From assembly GCA_964458575.1 (NCBI GenBank), contig CAYWMD010000012.1, forward strand, positions 1 to 64,000: a stretch of 64,000 nt of DNA. Direction: 5' to 3'. This stretch comes from CAYWMD01 sp964458575 (lineage in GTDB: Bacteria; Verrucomicrobiota; Verrucomicrobiia; Limisphaerales; JADLHS01). Of this stretch, positions 26,800 through 34,088 are shown piece by piece. The notes beneath the pieces are model-generated. The model was given only the letters and a program-made list of their open reading frames with translations. It was not told the DNA's origin and did no database searches. Numbering within the stretch: the first letter of the stretch is position 1; each line of letters begins with the position of its first letter. The position numbers were made by a program, and so were the translations under genes.

Positions 26800-27105
26800 A
26801 TGGAAACAAAAACGAGAAGCCTCTTGAAGTCCGTCAGCTATCGGGTGTTCGCCTCGATTGTGACGGCGCTGATCATCTTTTGCTTCACGGGCAAGCTGTT
26901 GCTCGCGCTCGGGCTGGGCGTGCTGGATTCGGTTTCGAAAATCCTGGTTTTCTTTTTGCACGAGCGCATGTGGACGGCCATCTCGTTCGGCCGCATCAAG
27001 CATCCGTTGGAGGAAATTCAGGTCAAAAAACCGCTCTCCCAGGAAGACAAGAAAACCATCGAGGCGCAGCTCAAGAACATGGGTTACCTCGGTGAAAACA
27101 TTTGA
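26800..27105 (+). CDS. DUF2061 membrane protein
   Basis: 101 residues from the ATG at 26800; an in-frame TTG at 26776 is less likely. It opens with TRSLLKSVSYRVFASIVTAL, the arginine/lysine-rich entry and helix that define DUF2061. A second helix follows (LALGLGVLDSVSKILVFFLHERMW), then a soluble tail with QEDKKTIEAQLKNMGY. DUF2061 proteins are small inner-membrane proteins of unknown function, sometimes near sulfate-assimilation genes. Here the next genes are sulfatases, which may or may not be meaningful. Confidence 0.75.
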   Translation: METKTRSLLKSVSYRVFASIVTALIIFCFTGKLLLALGLGVLDSVSKILVFFLHERMWTAISFGRIKHPLEEIQVKKPLSQEDKKTIEAQLKNMGYLGENI

Positions 27106-27173
27106 TCCGGTTCTTCAACGCCTGGCGCGAATTTGAATCTTTCAGCGCATCCGAGCATCCAAGTTCAGTGAAA

Positions 27174-28658
27174 ATGCAACACCGACCGATGAACCGGTTC
27201 TTCACGCTCACATTTCTGTCTTTCGCCGCCCTGCTGGCCCTGACGGAGGGCGCCGCGGCGAAGGCAGACACGCCCAACATTGTCTTGATCCTGGCGGATG
27301 ACCTGGGCTACGGCAGCCTGAGCTGCTACGGCGCCGACACGAACCTGGTCCGCACGCCGAATTGCGATCGCCTAGCCCGCGAGGGAGTTCGCTTCACCGA
27401 CGCCAACGCGCCGGCCAGCATTTGTTCTCCGACCCGGTATGGCGTCCTGACGGGGCGGTATTGCTGGCGCACGCCCCTCAAGTTCGGCGTGCTGGCTTAC
27501 GACGCGCCGCTGCACATTGAGACGGAGCGATCCACGATCGCTTCCATGCTCAAGCACCGCGGTTACCGCACCGCGGCCATTGGCAAGTGGCATCTCGGTT
27601 ACGGCCCGCCGCCCAAGACCGACTTCACCGGCAAGCTGCGACCCGGCCCGTTGCAGGTCGGATTTGATTTTCACTTCGGCGTGCCGTGCAACCACGGCGA
27701 TGTCACCGGCGTTTACGTGGAGGACGACGGCGTGTCCGGCTTGCGCAGCGCGAAGCTGACGCCGTTTGGCCACAGCGACGCCGGAGGCAAGCCGTTCATT
27801 GGACTCGATGCACCGCAACGAACAAACGAAACTGTGATGGAAAGGCTGACGGATCAAGCCATCGCGTGGATCGAAAAACAGGACGCGGGAAAACCTTTCT
27901 TTCTCTATTTTACACCCGTCGCCGTCCATGAGCCGGTCACGCCATCGGACAAGACGAAAGGCACGAGCAAGGCCGGGCCGTATGGCGACTGGATTCACGA
28001 ACTCGATTTGAGCGTGGGCCGCGTGCTTGACGTGCTGGATAAAAAAGATATCGCCAAAGACACATTGGTCATTTTCACGAGTGACAATGGCGGCGAAAAC
28101 AAACTCCGAGGAACGGGAACGCAGCTTCAGGCCGAGGCCGCCGGCCTGAAGATCAACGGCCGGTTTCGCGGCGGCAAACACAGTATTTTCGAAGGCGGGT
28201 TCCGTGAGCCGTTCATCGTCCGTTGGCCCGTCAAAGCGCCCGCGGGCAAGGTCTGCGACGAGACCATCAGTCTGGTTGACTTGTACGCAACGCTTGCCGC
28301 AGTCGTCGGCGAGAAAATACCGGGCCCGGCCGGCACGGCCGAGGACAGTTTCAATGTCCTGCCGGCGATTCTCGGACAGAAAATGCCCAAGCCGTTGCGT
28401 CCGGACATGATCGGCAACAGCGCCGACGGCGTCTTCTCCATCCGGCAGGGGCTGTGGAAATACATCGAGGGTAAGCCCGCGCGGTCGGGCGGCGGCGGTG
28501 GAATCAAGGACAAGACGGCGGAGAACAAACTCCAGCTTTACAATCTCGAGGCCGATCCAGGTGAGAAAAAGGACCTGGCGGCCGAGCATCCGGAAATCGT
28601 CAAGCGCCTGGCAAAGTTGCTCGACGATCAGCGCAACTCGGGTCACAGTCGCGAGTGA
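27174..28658 (+). CDS. Exported Cys-type sulfatase (S1 family)
   Basis: 494 residues from the ATG at 27174; an alternative ATG at 27189 gives the same signal peptide (FFTLTFLSFAALLALTEGAA). S1 sulfatases hydrolyse sulfate esters, here probably of sulfated polysaccharides in the periplasm or outside. Metal-binding DD is in NIVLILADDLGYGS. The formylglycine motif CSPTR has its Cys at about residue 84 and is followed by TGRY. The second metal block is TSDNGGENK. A C-terminal subdomain ends near EKKDLAAEHPE. Activation needs a formylglycine-generating enzyme, which is not evident in this window. It overlaps the GTG of the next open frame, whose preferred ATG is 8 bp after this stop. Confidence 0.88.
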   Translation: MQHRPMNRFFTLTFLSFAALLALTEGAAAKADTPNIVLILADDLGYGSLSCYGADTNLVRTPNCDRLAREGVRFTDANAPASICSPTRYGVLTGRYCWRTPLKFGVLAYDAPLHIETERSTIASMLKHRGYRTAAIGKWHLGYGPPPKTDFTGKLRPGPLQVGFDFHFGVPCNHGDVTGVYVEDDGVSGLRSAKLTPFGHSDAGGKPFIGLDAPQRTNETVMERLTDQAIAWIEKQDAGKPFFLYFTPVAVHEPVTPSDKTKGTSKAGPYGDWIHELDLSVGRVLDVLDKKDIAKDTLVIFTSDNGGENKLRGTGTQLQAEAAGLKINGRFRGGKHSIFEGGFREPFIVRWPVKAPAGKVCDETISLVDLYATLAAVVGEKIPGPAGTAEDSFNVLPAILGQKMPKPLRPDMIGNSADGVFSIRQGLWKYIEGKPARSGGGGGIKDKTAENKLQLYNLEADPGEKKDLAAEHPEIVKRLAKLLDDQRNSGHSRE

Positions 28659-28666
28659 ATTTTGCC

Positions 28667-31204
28667 ATGAAGACTCCCGCGCTCGTCCTCGCTGTGTTGC
28701 TCGCCGGCGGCGCTTCCGGTTTCGCTGCCGGCAAGCCGAACGTCCTCCTCATCACCGCCGACGATCTGAACGGCGACTCGATGGGCTGGATGGGCAGCAA
28801 GGTCGGCGCGACGCCGAATCTCGACCGGTTCGCCGCCACGTGCCAGCGCTTCGAGCATTTCTATGTGACCGCGCCGATCTGCCAGCCGTCGCGCGAAGCG
28901 TTCATGACCGGACGGGTGCCGCATCGCAGCGGCGCATTGGGATTCAATCCCATCCGAAGAGATGTGCCCACACTGCCGGAAGTGCTCCGGAGCAACGGCT
29001 GGTTCGTCGCGGCCATCAACAAAACCGCTCACATGCAGCCCGCGGATAAATTTCCATGGAACGTTGATTTCAATGGTTCAGGCAAATCTACGAAGCTGAT
29101 GCGCGAGCAGTTCGAGCAATGTCTCAAGGCCGCAGCGGACGCAAAGCAACCGTTTTTCATCAACGCCAACATCACCGACCCGCATCGGCCTTTCCCGGCG
29201 CTCGATCCCGCCGCCGCGGGGGGAAAGAAAAAACGCGACGCCGACGCTCCACCCGAGAAGATATTTTCACCGGACGAAATCGCCGTGCCGCCGATCCTCG
29301 AAGACCTGCCCAACATCCGACGGGAACTCGCCCAATACTTCACGGCCGTCCGGCGGATGGACGATACTTTCGGCGGTTTGCTCGCGGCGCTGCAAGCGGT
29401 CGGAGTGGCGGACAACACCATCATCGTGTTTTTCGCGGACAACGGAATTTCCGCGCCGTTTTCGAAGGCGACGTTGTTCAAGTGTGGCACGTGGTCACCC
29501 ATGTTGATACGCGGGCCGGGCATGGGAGCGCCCGCGTTTAATCGCGACGACATGATCGGTGGTGTTGACCTCATGCCGACCTTGCTCGAACTGCTGGGCG
29601 TCGCGCCGCCGCCGGGCATGGACGGGCGTTCGTTTGTCCCGCTGCTCAAGGGCGAGAAACAGGACGGGCGCGATCATGTGTTCACGTGGGTTAACACTGT
29701 TTCGAGCGGCAAGAGTTTTGCCGGGCGCTGCGTGCGGACGAAGACGCGCGCCTATATCTGGAACGAATGGCCGGACGGCAAAACGGAATACAAGGTCGAG
29801 GGCATGTCCGGGTTCACGTTCAAAACCCTCCAGGCAGCCGGGGCCACCGACCCGAAAATCCAGGCGCGCGTGGATTATTACCTCCACCGGCGCAACGAGG
29901 AATTCTATGATTTGGAGCAAGACCCGACCGAACGGCGCAATGTGATGGGTGAAACCACTTACGCGGCAGAAATCAAACAAATGAAGGCGACCTTGCTTGC
30001 GGAAATGAAACGGACCGGCGATCCCTTGCTGGCGCAATTCGAGAGGACGTTCGGCCAAAATCAAAATGCAAGCGCAGTCCGGTCCCTTGAACCCGATCAG
30101 GCGACCGGCACCGCCAAGGCCGTGGTGGTCAGCGACAGCGAAGCGCTGGCTCATACGGCCCTGATGTTGCCTTTGAATCGCCGGGGCAACGTCGTCGGTC
30201 CGGAAAAGGTCGCCGTTCAGGCGGATCAGGTTCTGAACAACCTCGACCCCGCGCTGCGGATTGCCGGATCGAGCCTTGGGCAGGCCGTGAAATTGAATGT
30301 TTACCTTGCACAAGCCGGGGACAGGCCCAAGGTCCAGCAGGTTTTAGCTTCCCGATTTTCCACCGGACAGAAACCCGCGGCGGCTTTTGTGGTGGGAGCG
30401 CTCCCGCGCGCTGACGCTTTGCTTGCGATGGACGCCGTGGCAATCAGTTCCGTGGAAACCAAAACCGTCAAATGTTTTTTCCCGGGCGAAAAGGCCATGG
30501 GAATTGCCTCGGTGGCGGTGCTGCCGGCGGGCCCGAAGGTTTATGTTTCCGGCATGGCGGACACGAACAACCTGCCGCTGGCCACGCGCAAAACGCTGGA
30601 AAAACTGATTGCGGCCATTGGTCATCTCGGTTTGGCAAAGGCCGAGGTCGTCCAGCTCAAGGCATTCCTGCAACCAATGACGGATGTCGAAGCGGTCCGC
30701 CGGGAATTTGTGGAATTCTTTGACGGTCACGCGCCGCCGGTGGTTTTCGTTGAGTGGATCAGCCCGGCGCCCAACCCGCCGATCGAAATCGAATTGATCG
30801 CCGCGGCCAGGGGTGATTTCAGCAAGGAATCGGATTCGGTCAGTTTCATCACCCCGCCGGGGACGACTGATTCCAAGGTGTTCAAGCGCGTCACGCGCGT
30901 GAACCACGGCAGCCAGATTTATGTCTCGGGCCTTTACGGCATGAAGGCATCGGACGGCGCCGGCCAGGTTCGGGAGATCTTCGACTCGCTCGGGGACGTC
31001 TTGAAGCAGACCGGCAGCGGCTTTGAACATCTGGCCAAGGCCACCTATTACGTGACCGACAACGACGCCAGCGACCAGTTGAACGTCCTGCGACCGCAGT
31101 TCTACAATCCGCAACGCCCGCCCGCGGCCTCGAAGGCCAAGGTGACCGCCGTCGGAGCGCCGGGCAAAACCGTGACGATGGACATGATCGCGGTGACGAA
31201 GTGA
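28667..31204 (+). CDS. Exported sulfatase fused to three RidA-like domains
   Basis: 845 residues from the ATG at 28667, which opens a signal peptide (ALVLAVLLAGGASGFAAG). Residues ~24-465 are an S1 sulfatase: ITADDLNGDSMGW (metal ligands), CQPSR (formylglycine site, Cys about residue 72) and FFADNGISAPF. The rest is three consecutive RidA/YjgF-type domains at about 480-590, 600-711 and 720-845, each showing the YVSG- or N(V/A)Y-type core and the family's end strand (e.g. QIYVSGLYGMKAS, IEIELIAA). The RidA catalytic arginine (PAR[ST] motif) is replaced in all three: PAAAFV, PPVVFV and PAASKA. Enamine deaminase activity is therefore unlikely; trimer-like binding is possible. The frame is unbroken across the joint. 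Confidence 0.82.
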   Translation: MKTPALVLAVLLAGGASGFAAGKPNVLLITADDLNGDSMGWMGSKVGATPNLDRFAATCQRFEHFYVTAPICQPSREAFMTGRVPHRSGALGFNPIRRDVPTLPEVLRSNGWFVAAINKTAHMQPADKFPWNVDFNGSGKSTKLMREQFEQCLKAAADAKQPFFINANITDPHRPFPALDPAAAGGKKKRDADAPPEKIFSPDEIAVPPILEDLPNIRRELAQYFTAVRRMDDTFGGLLAALQAVGVADNTIIVFFADNGISAPFSKATLFKCGTWSPMLIRGPGMGAPAFNRDDMIGGVDLMPTLLELLGVAPPPGMDGRSFVPLLKGEKQDGRDHVFTWVNTVSSGKSFAGRCVRTKTRAYIWNEWPDGKTEYKVEGMSGFTFKTLQAAGATDPKIQARVDYYLHRRNEEFYDLEQDPTERRNVMGETTYAAEIKQMKATLLAEMKRTGDPLLAQFERTFGQNQNASAVRSLEPDQATGTAKAVVVSDSEALAHTALMLPLNRRGNVVGPEKVAVQADQVLNNLDPALRIAGSSLGQAVKLNVYLAQAGDRPKVQQVLASRFSTGQKPAAAFVVGALPRADALLAMDAVAISSVETKTVKCFFPGEKAMGIASVAVLPAGPKVYVSGMADTNNLPLATRKTLEKLIAAIGHLGLAKAEVVQLKAFLQPMTDVEAVRREFVEFFDGHAPPVVFVEWISPAPNPPIEIELIAAARGDFSKESDSVSFITPPGTTDSKVFKRVTRVNHGSQIYVSGLYGMKASDGAGQVREIFDSLGDVLKQTGSGFEHLAKATYYVTDNDASDQLNVLRPQFYNPQRPPAASKAKVTAVGAPGKTVTMDMIAVTK

Positions 31205-31264
31205 ATGGCGACGAGAAGGAGTGACTTGCGGCGGCGGCCGGTTTAGACTGTGCGGGTTGAGAAC

Positions 31265-31660
31265 ATGAAATCCGCTCCCAAAATCGGCACGACCGGAGAA
31301 TTCAAGTTTTTGGTCGGGCCGGAGCATGTCATCACCTTCGCCGGCGACGGCATGCCCGCGGTCTTGAGCACACCAAGTCTGATTGGATTGATCGAACGCA
31401 CGGCGCGCGAATCGCTGGCGGAGTTTTTGGAAGCCGACGAACGCACCGTGGGCGTGGAGATCGAATTGCGTCATCTCGCGCCCACGCCGCAGGGCGCGCA
31501 CGTCACGATCTTGACGCGCGTCATTCATACCGACGGCCGGGAGGTTTCGTTTCAAGTCGAGGCGCGCGATGATCAGGAACGCATTGCCCGCGGTGCTCAC
31601 AAACGGGCCGTGATCCGCGTGGGCGGCTTTGCGCGCCGGGTCGCGCGGAAATCCAGTTGA
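31265..31660 (+). CDS. Hot-dog-fold thioesterase (FlK-like)
   Basis: 131 residues from the ATG at 31265. It resembles the small thioesterase family that includes fluoroacetyl-CoA thioesterase FlK: FLVGPEHVITFAGDGMPAVLSTP, with central helix LIGLIERTARESL (the Glu is the catalytic candidate), followed by VGVEIELRHLAPTPQGAHV (shown in part as ELRHLAPTPQGAHV). Family members hydrolyse acyl-CoA thioesters in the cytoplasm; substrate not predictable. The stop is 18 bp before the ATG of the next gene. Confidence 0.8.
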   Translation: MKSAPKIGTTGEFKFLVGPEHVITFAGDGMPAVLSTPSLIGLIERTARESLAEFLEADERTVGVEIELRHLAPTPQGAHVTILTRVIHTDGREVSFQVEARDDQERIARGAHKRAVIRVGGFARRVARKSS

Positions 31661-31678
31661 GTGTTGCGTCCCCCCGCC

Positions 31679-32728
31679 ATGCCCGCGCCCACCAACGCCT
31701 CGCTGACCGGGTTGCTCAAGGAAACGTCGCGTTCATTTTATCTCACCCTGCGAATCTTGCCGCGCAAAGTGCGGTCGCAAATCGGTCTCGCCTATCTGCT
31801 GGCACGGACGACCGACACGATTGCGGACACGGAAATCGTCCCGGTCGAACAACGCCTGGCCGCGTTGCAAATGCTTCGGGAGCGCATTCTGGGGACCAGC
31901 GTCGCCGCGCTGAATTTCGGTGAACTGGCCCGGCACCAGGGTTTGCCGGCCGAGCGCGTATTGCTGGAGAAGGCGGGGGAGAGCCTGGGGTTGCTGGAGC
32001 AACTGGCCGCGGGCGATTTGCAGTTGGTGCGAGAGGTTCTGGACACCATTACCAGCGGACAGGAACTGGATGTGCGCCGTTTTGCCGGCGCGTCGGGAGA
32101 CAACCTTGTGGCGTTGGCGACCGATGCCGAACTGGACGATTACACTTATCGCGTCGCCGGGTGCGTTGGGAAATTTTGGACCGACATCTGTTTGCGGCAT
32201 TTGTTTGCGTCGCCGGAACAAGAGGACCCGGTCACGCCCTCGTTCGCGGAACTTGGCGTGCGCTTTGGCAAAGGACTGCAGCTCGTGAACATCCTGCGCG
32301 ACCTGCCCGCCGACTTGCGCAAAGGTCGCTGCTATCTCGCCGCGGACAAACTTGCATCAGCAGCAGGGCTGCGTCCCGCTGACCTGCTGTCGCCTGCCAA
32401 GGAATCAGGGTTGCGCCCGCTTTATGACCGATACCTCGACCTGGCGGAGTCGAACCTTGCGGCCGGGTGGAAATATACGAACCTCATTCCTTTCAACTGG
32501 ATGCGGTTGCGCCTGGCCTGCGCCTGGCCGGTTCTGATTGGCGTCAAAACCATCGCCCGCCTGCGCACCGCCAACGTGCTCAATCCGGAGCAGCGGGTTA
32601 AAATCAGCCGGGCCGAAGTTCGCGGGATCATGGCGCGGTCATTGCTATGTTATCCCTTGCCGGGTTGCTGGCGGAAAATGGTCGTATTTTCCACGGAAGC
32701 CATTGGAAAGCAGTTGCGTCCGGCCTGA
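31679..32728 (+). CDS. Squalene/phytoene synthase family protein
   Basis: 349 residues from the ATG at 31679; a GTG at 31661, directly after the previous stop, is an alternative. It has the all-trans isoprenyl head-to-head condensation fold: SRSFYLTLRILP, first aspartate motif DTIAD (residues 46-50) and second motif in NILRDLPADLRKGRCYL. It condenses two farnesyl- or geranylgeranyl-diphosphates to squalene, hydroxysqualene or phytoene precursors for hopanoids or carotenoids. No other isoprenoid genes lie nearby, so the product cannot be fixed. It ends near the polybasic stretch WRKMVVFSTEAIGKQ. Confidence 0.85.
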   Translation: MPAPTNASLTGLLKETSRSFYLTLRILPRKVRSQIGLAYLLARTTDTIADTEIVPVEQRLAALQMLRERILGTSVAALNFGELARHQGLPAERVLLEKAGESLGLLEQLAAGDLQLVREVLDTITSGQELDVRRFAGASGDNLVALATDAELDDYTYRVAGCVGKFWTDICLRHLFASPEQEDPVTPSFAELGVRFGKGLQLVNILRDLPADLRKGRCYLAADKLASAAGLRPADLLSPAKESGLRPLYDRYLDLAESNLAAGWKYTNLIPFNWMRLRLACAWPVLIGVKTIARLRTANVLNPEQRVKISRAEVRGIMARSLLCYPLPGCWRKMVVFSTEAIGKQLRPA

Positions 32729-32748
32729 AATTGACGTAAACAAAAACT

Positions 32749-33546
32749 ATGCAGATTTCGAAAAACTTCATGGTGGTTTGCACAGCGGTGGGTTGTGCCA
32801 GTTACATATCGTTCGCGGGGCAGGACACGCCTGCTCAGGCCCAGGCGCGCGAGGCGCTGCGCGAAAAAATTGCCGAATTAAATGCGCAAGGATCAACCGC
32901 CGAAACCGCTCCCAAGCCACCGAAGCTGCAAAAGCCTGCGCCCGTTGCCGCACCGCCACCGGCAGTGCAACCACCGGCGGTAACGCTTACGCCCCCACCG
33001 CAACCAGTCGCCCCGGCCCCGGTTGTGGCGGCCCCGGTCGCACCTGCGGCCTCACCGGCGACTTCCATCGTTGCTCCGCGCGCGACCCCTTTACCCCCGC
33101 GGATGTCGAACGAAGAAGCGGAGCGCTTGCGCGAAGCATTGCGTACAAAAATCGCGGAATTGAATGCGCAAGAAGCAGCCGGGCAGCCTGCGCCAGCGCC
33201 CATGGTAAGCGAACCCATCAAAACACCTGCCGTTGCCGACGAATCCGGTAACCAGCGCGCGACCGTGGCGGAGAAGCAAAGGCAGGCCGAAGCCGCCCGG
33301 GCCCAAGCGGAAGCGGAAAAGCGGGCTGCGGCCGCCGCCGCCAAATCCGCCGCGAAGAAGCCGGAACCGAAGGTGCAAGCAGCAGCAACCGCGACCGGCA
33401 TGTTCAGTTCCCTTCAACCTCCGCCGTCGGCGGTATCCGGCGAGAAGGAAGCGAAGCTGGCGGATTTGCTGCGTCAGTACAAGTCCGATGCCATCACGCC
33501 GGAGCAGTATCACACGCAGCGCGCCAAGATTCTGGCGGAGCCGTAG
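32749..33546 (+). CDS. Ala/Pro-rich exported protein with C-terminal SHOCT-like domain
   Basis: 265 residues, low-complexity and rich in Ala, Pro and Lys. A short hydrophobic N-terminus (NFMVVCTAVGCASYISF) may direct export. A 15-residue unit (ALREKIAELNAQ near residue 35, ALRTKIAELNAQ near residue 127) occurs twice, each followed by a proline-rich linker. A charged Ala-rich helix (~165-210) precedes a final ~34 residues matching the SHOCT pattern, a short oligomerisation helix pair: KLADLLRQYKSDAITPEQYH. Function unknown; it may be a structural or assembly factor in the envelope. Confidence 0.6.
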   Translation: MQISKNFMVVCTAVGCASYISFAGQDTPAQAQAREALREKIAELNAQGSTAETAPKPPKLQKPAPVAAPPPAVQPPAVTLTPPPQPVAPAPVVAAPVAPAASPATSIVAPRATPLPPRMSNEEAERLREALRTKIAELNAQEAAGQPAPAPMVSEPIKTPAVADESGNQRATVAEKQRQAEAARAQAEAEKRAAAAAAKSAAKKPEPKVQAAATATGMFSSLQPPPSAVSGEKEAKLADLLRQYKSDAITPEQYHTQRAKILAEP

Positions 33547-33585
33547 CGGCGCCCGCGTCCCATCCGGGAAACCCCGTTTTCCCGT

Positions 33586-34029
33586 TTGACTGTGTCGCAA
33601 ACAAACATCGCAACGACCCGGTTTGTGACGTTGATGACTTATGCCGAAAACCGGCCGGTCGAGGGTGCGGTGGTCACAATGCTCGGCTCGACGCATGAGC
33701 AGCGCGGGTTGAAATTAATTCCCACTTACTCGCGCGCCTTGCGCAAGGACTCGATCCACGAATTGATCGCCACGGACGAAAGCGAAAAGCATCCGGGCGA
33801 TACTGCCGACCGGATCGCCTATCTCGCCTTTTTCGAAGTCTCCCGCGGCGGCTGTGTTGTCGTCGGGGAAACCTTGCTGTTGGACGGTCAACCGGTCGGT
33901 ACGGTAATCGGCTTCGATGAAACTCACGAGCCGAACCACATCAACATCGTCATCGGGGTGAAGCAGCGACAGACCGGACGCGAGTTGAATTTTTCAGTCT
34001 CCCGACAGATACGTTTTGTTCGGCAGTAA
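33586..34029 (+). CDS. Conserved-looking 147-residue protein heading the ThDP-PLP-B12 operon
   Basis: I do not recognise the family with confidence. Start is TTG at 33586 or GTG at 33592. The protein is soluble and beta-rich with defined motifs (VTLMTYAENRPVEGAVVTM, HPGDTADRIAYLAFFEVS, GCVVVGETLLLDGQPVGTV), ending in a stretch that suggests a nucleic-acid- or ligand-binding beta-barrel (INIVIGVKQRQTGRELNF). It sits 59 bp before the E1-like gene on the same strand, so a role with that enzyme is inferred. A hypothetical-protein label is safest. Confidence 0.6.
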   Translation: MTVSQTNIATTRFVTLMTYAENRPVEGAVVTMLGSTHEQRGLKLIPTYSRALRKDSIHELIATDESEKHPGDTADRIAYLAFFEVSRGGCVVVGETLLLDGQPVGTVIGFDETHEPNHINIVIGVKQRQTGRELNFSVSRQIRFVRQ

Positions 34030-34088
34030 CCAACCCCGGCCGCGTTTCCGCTTGTGGCTTTCGCCGCCGGGTTCACACGGTGGCAACT

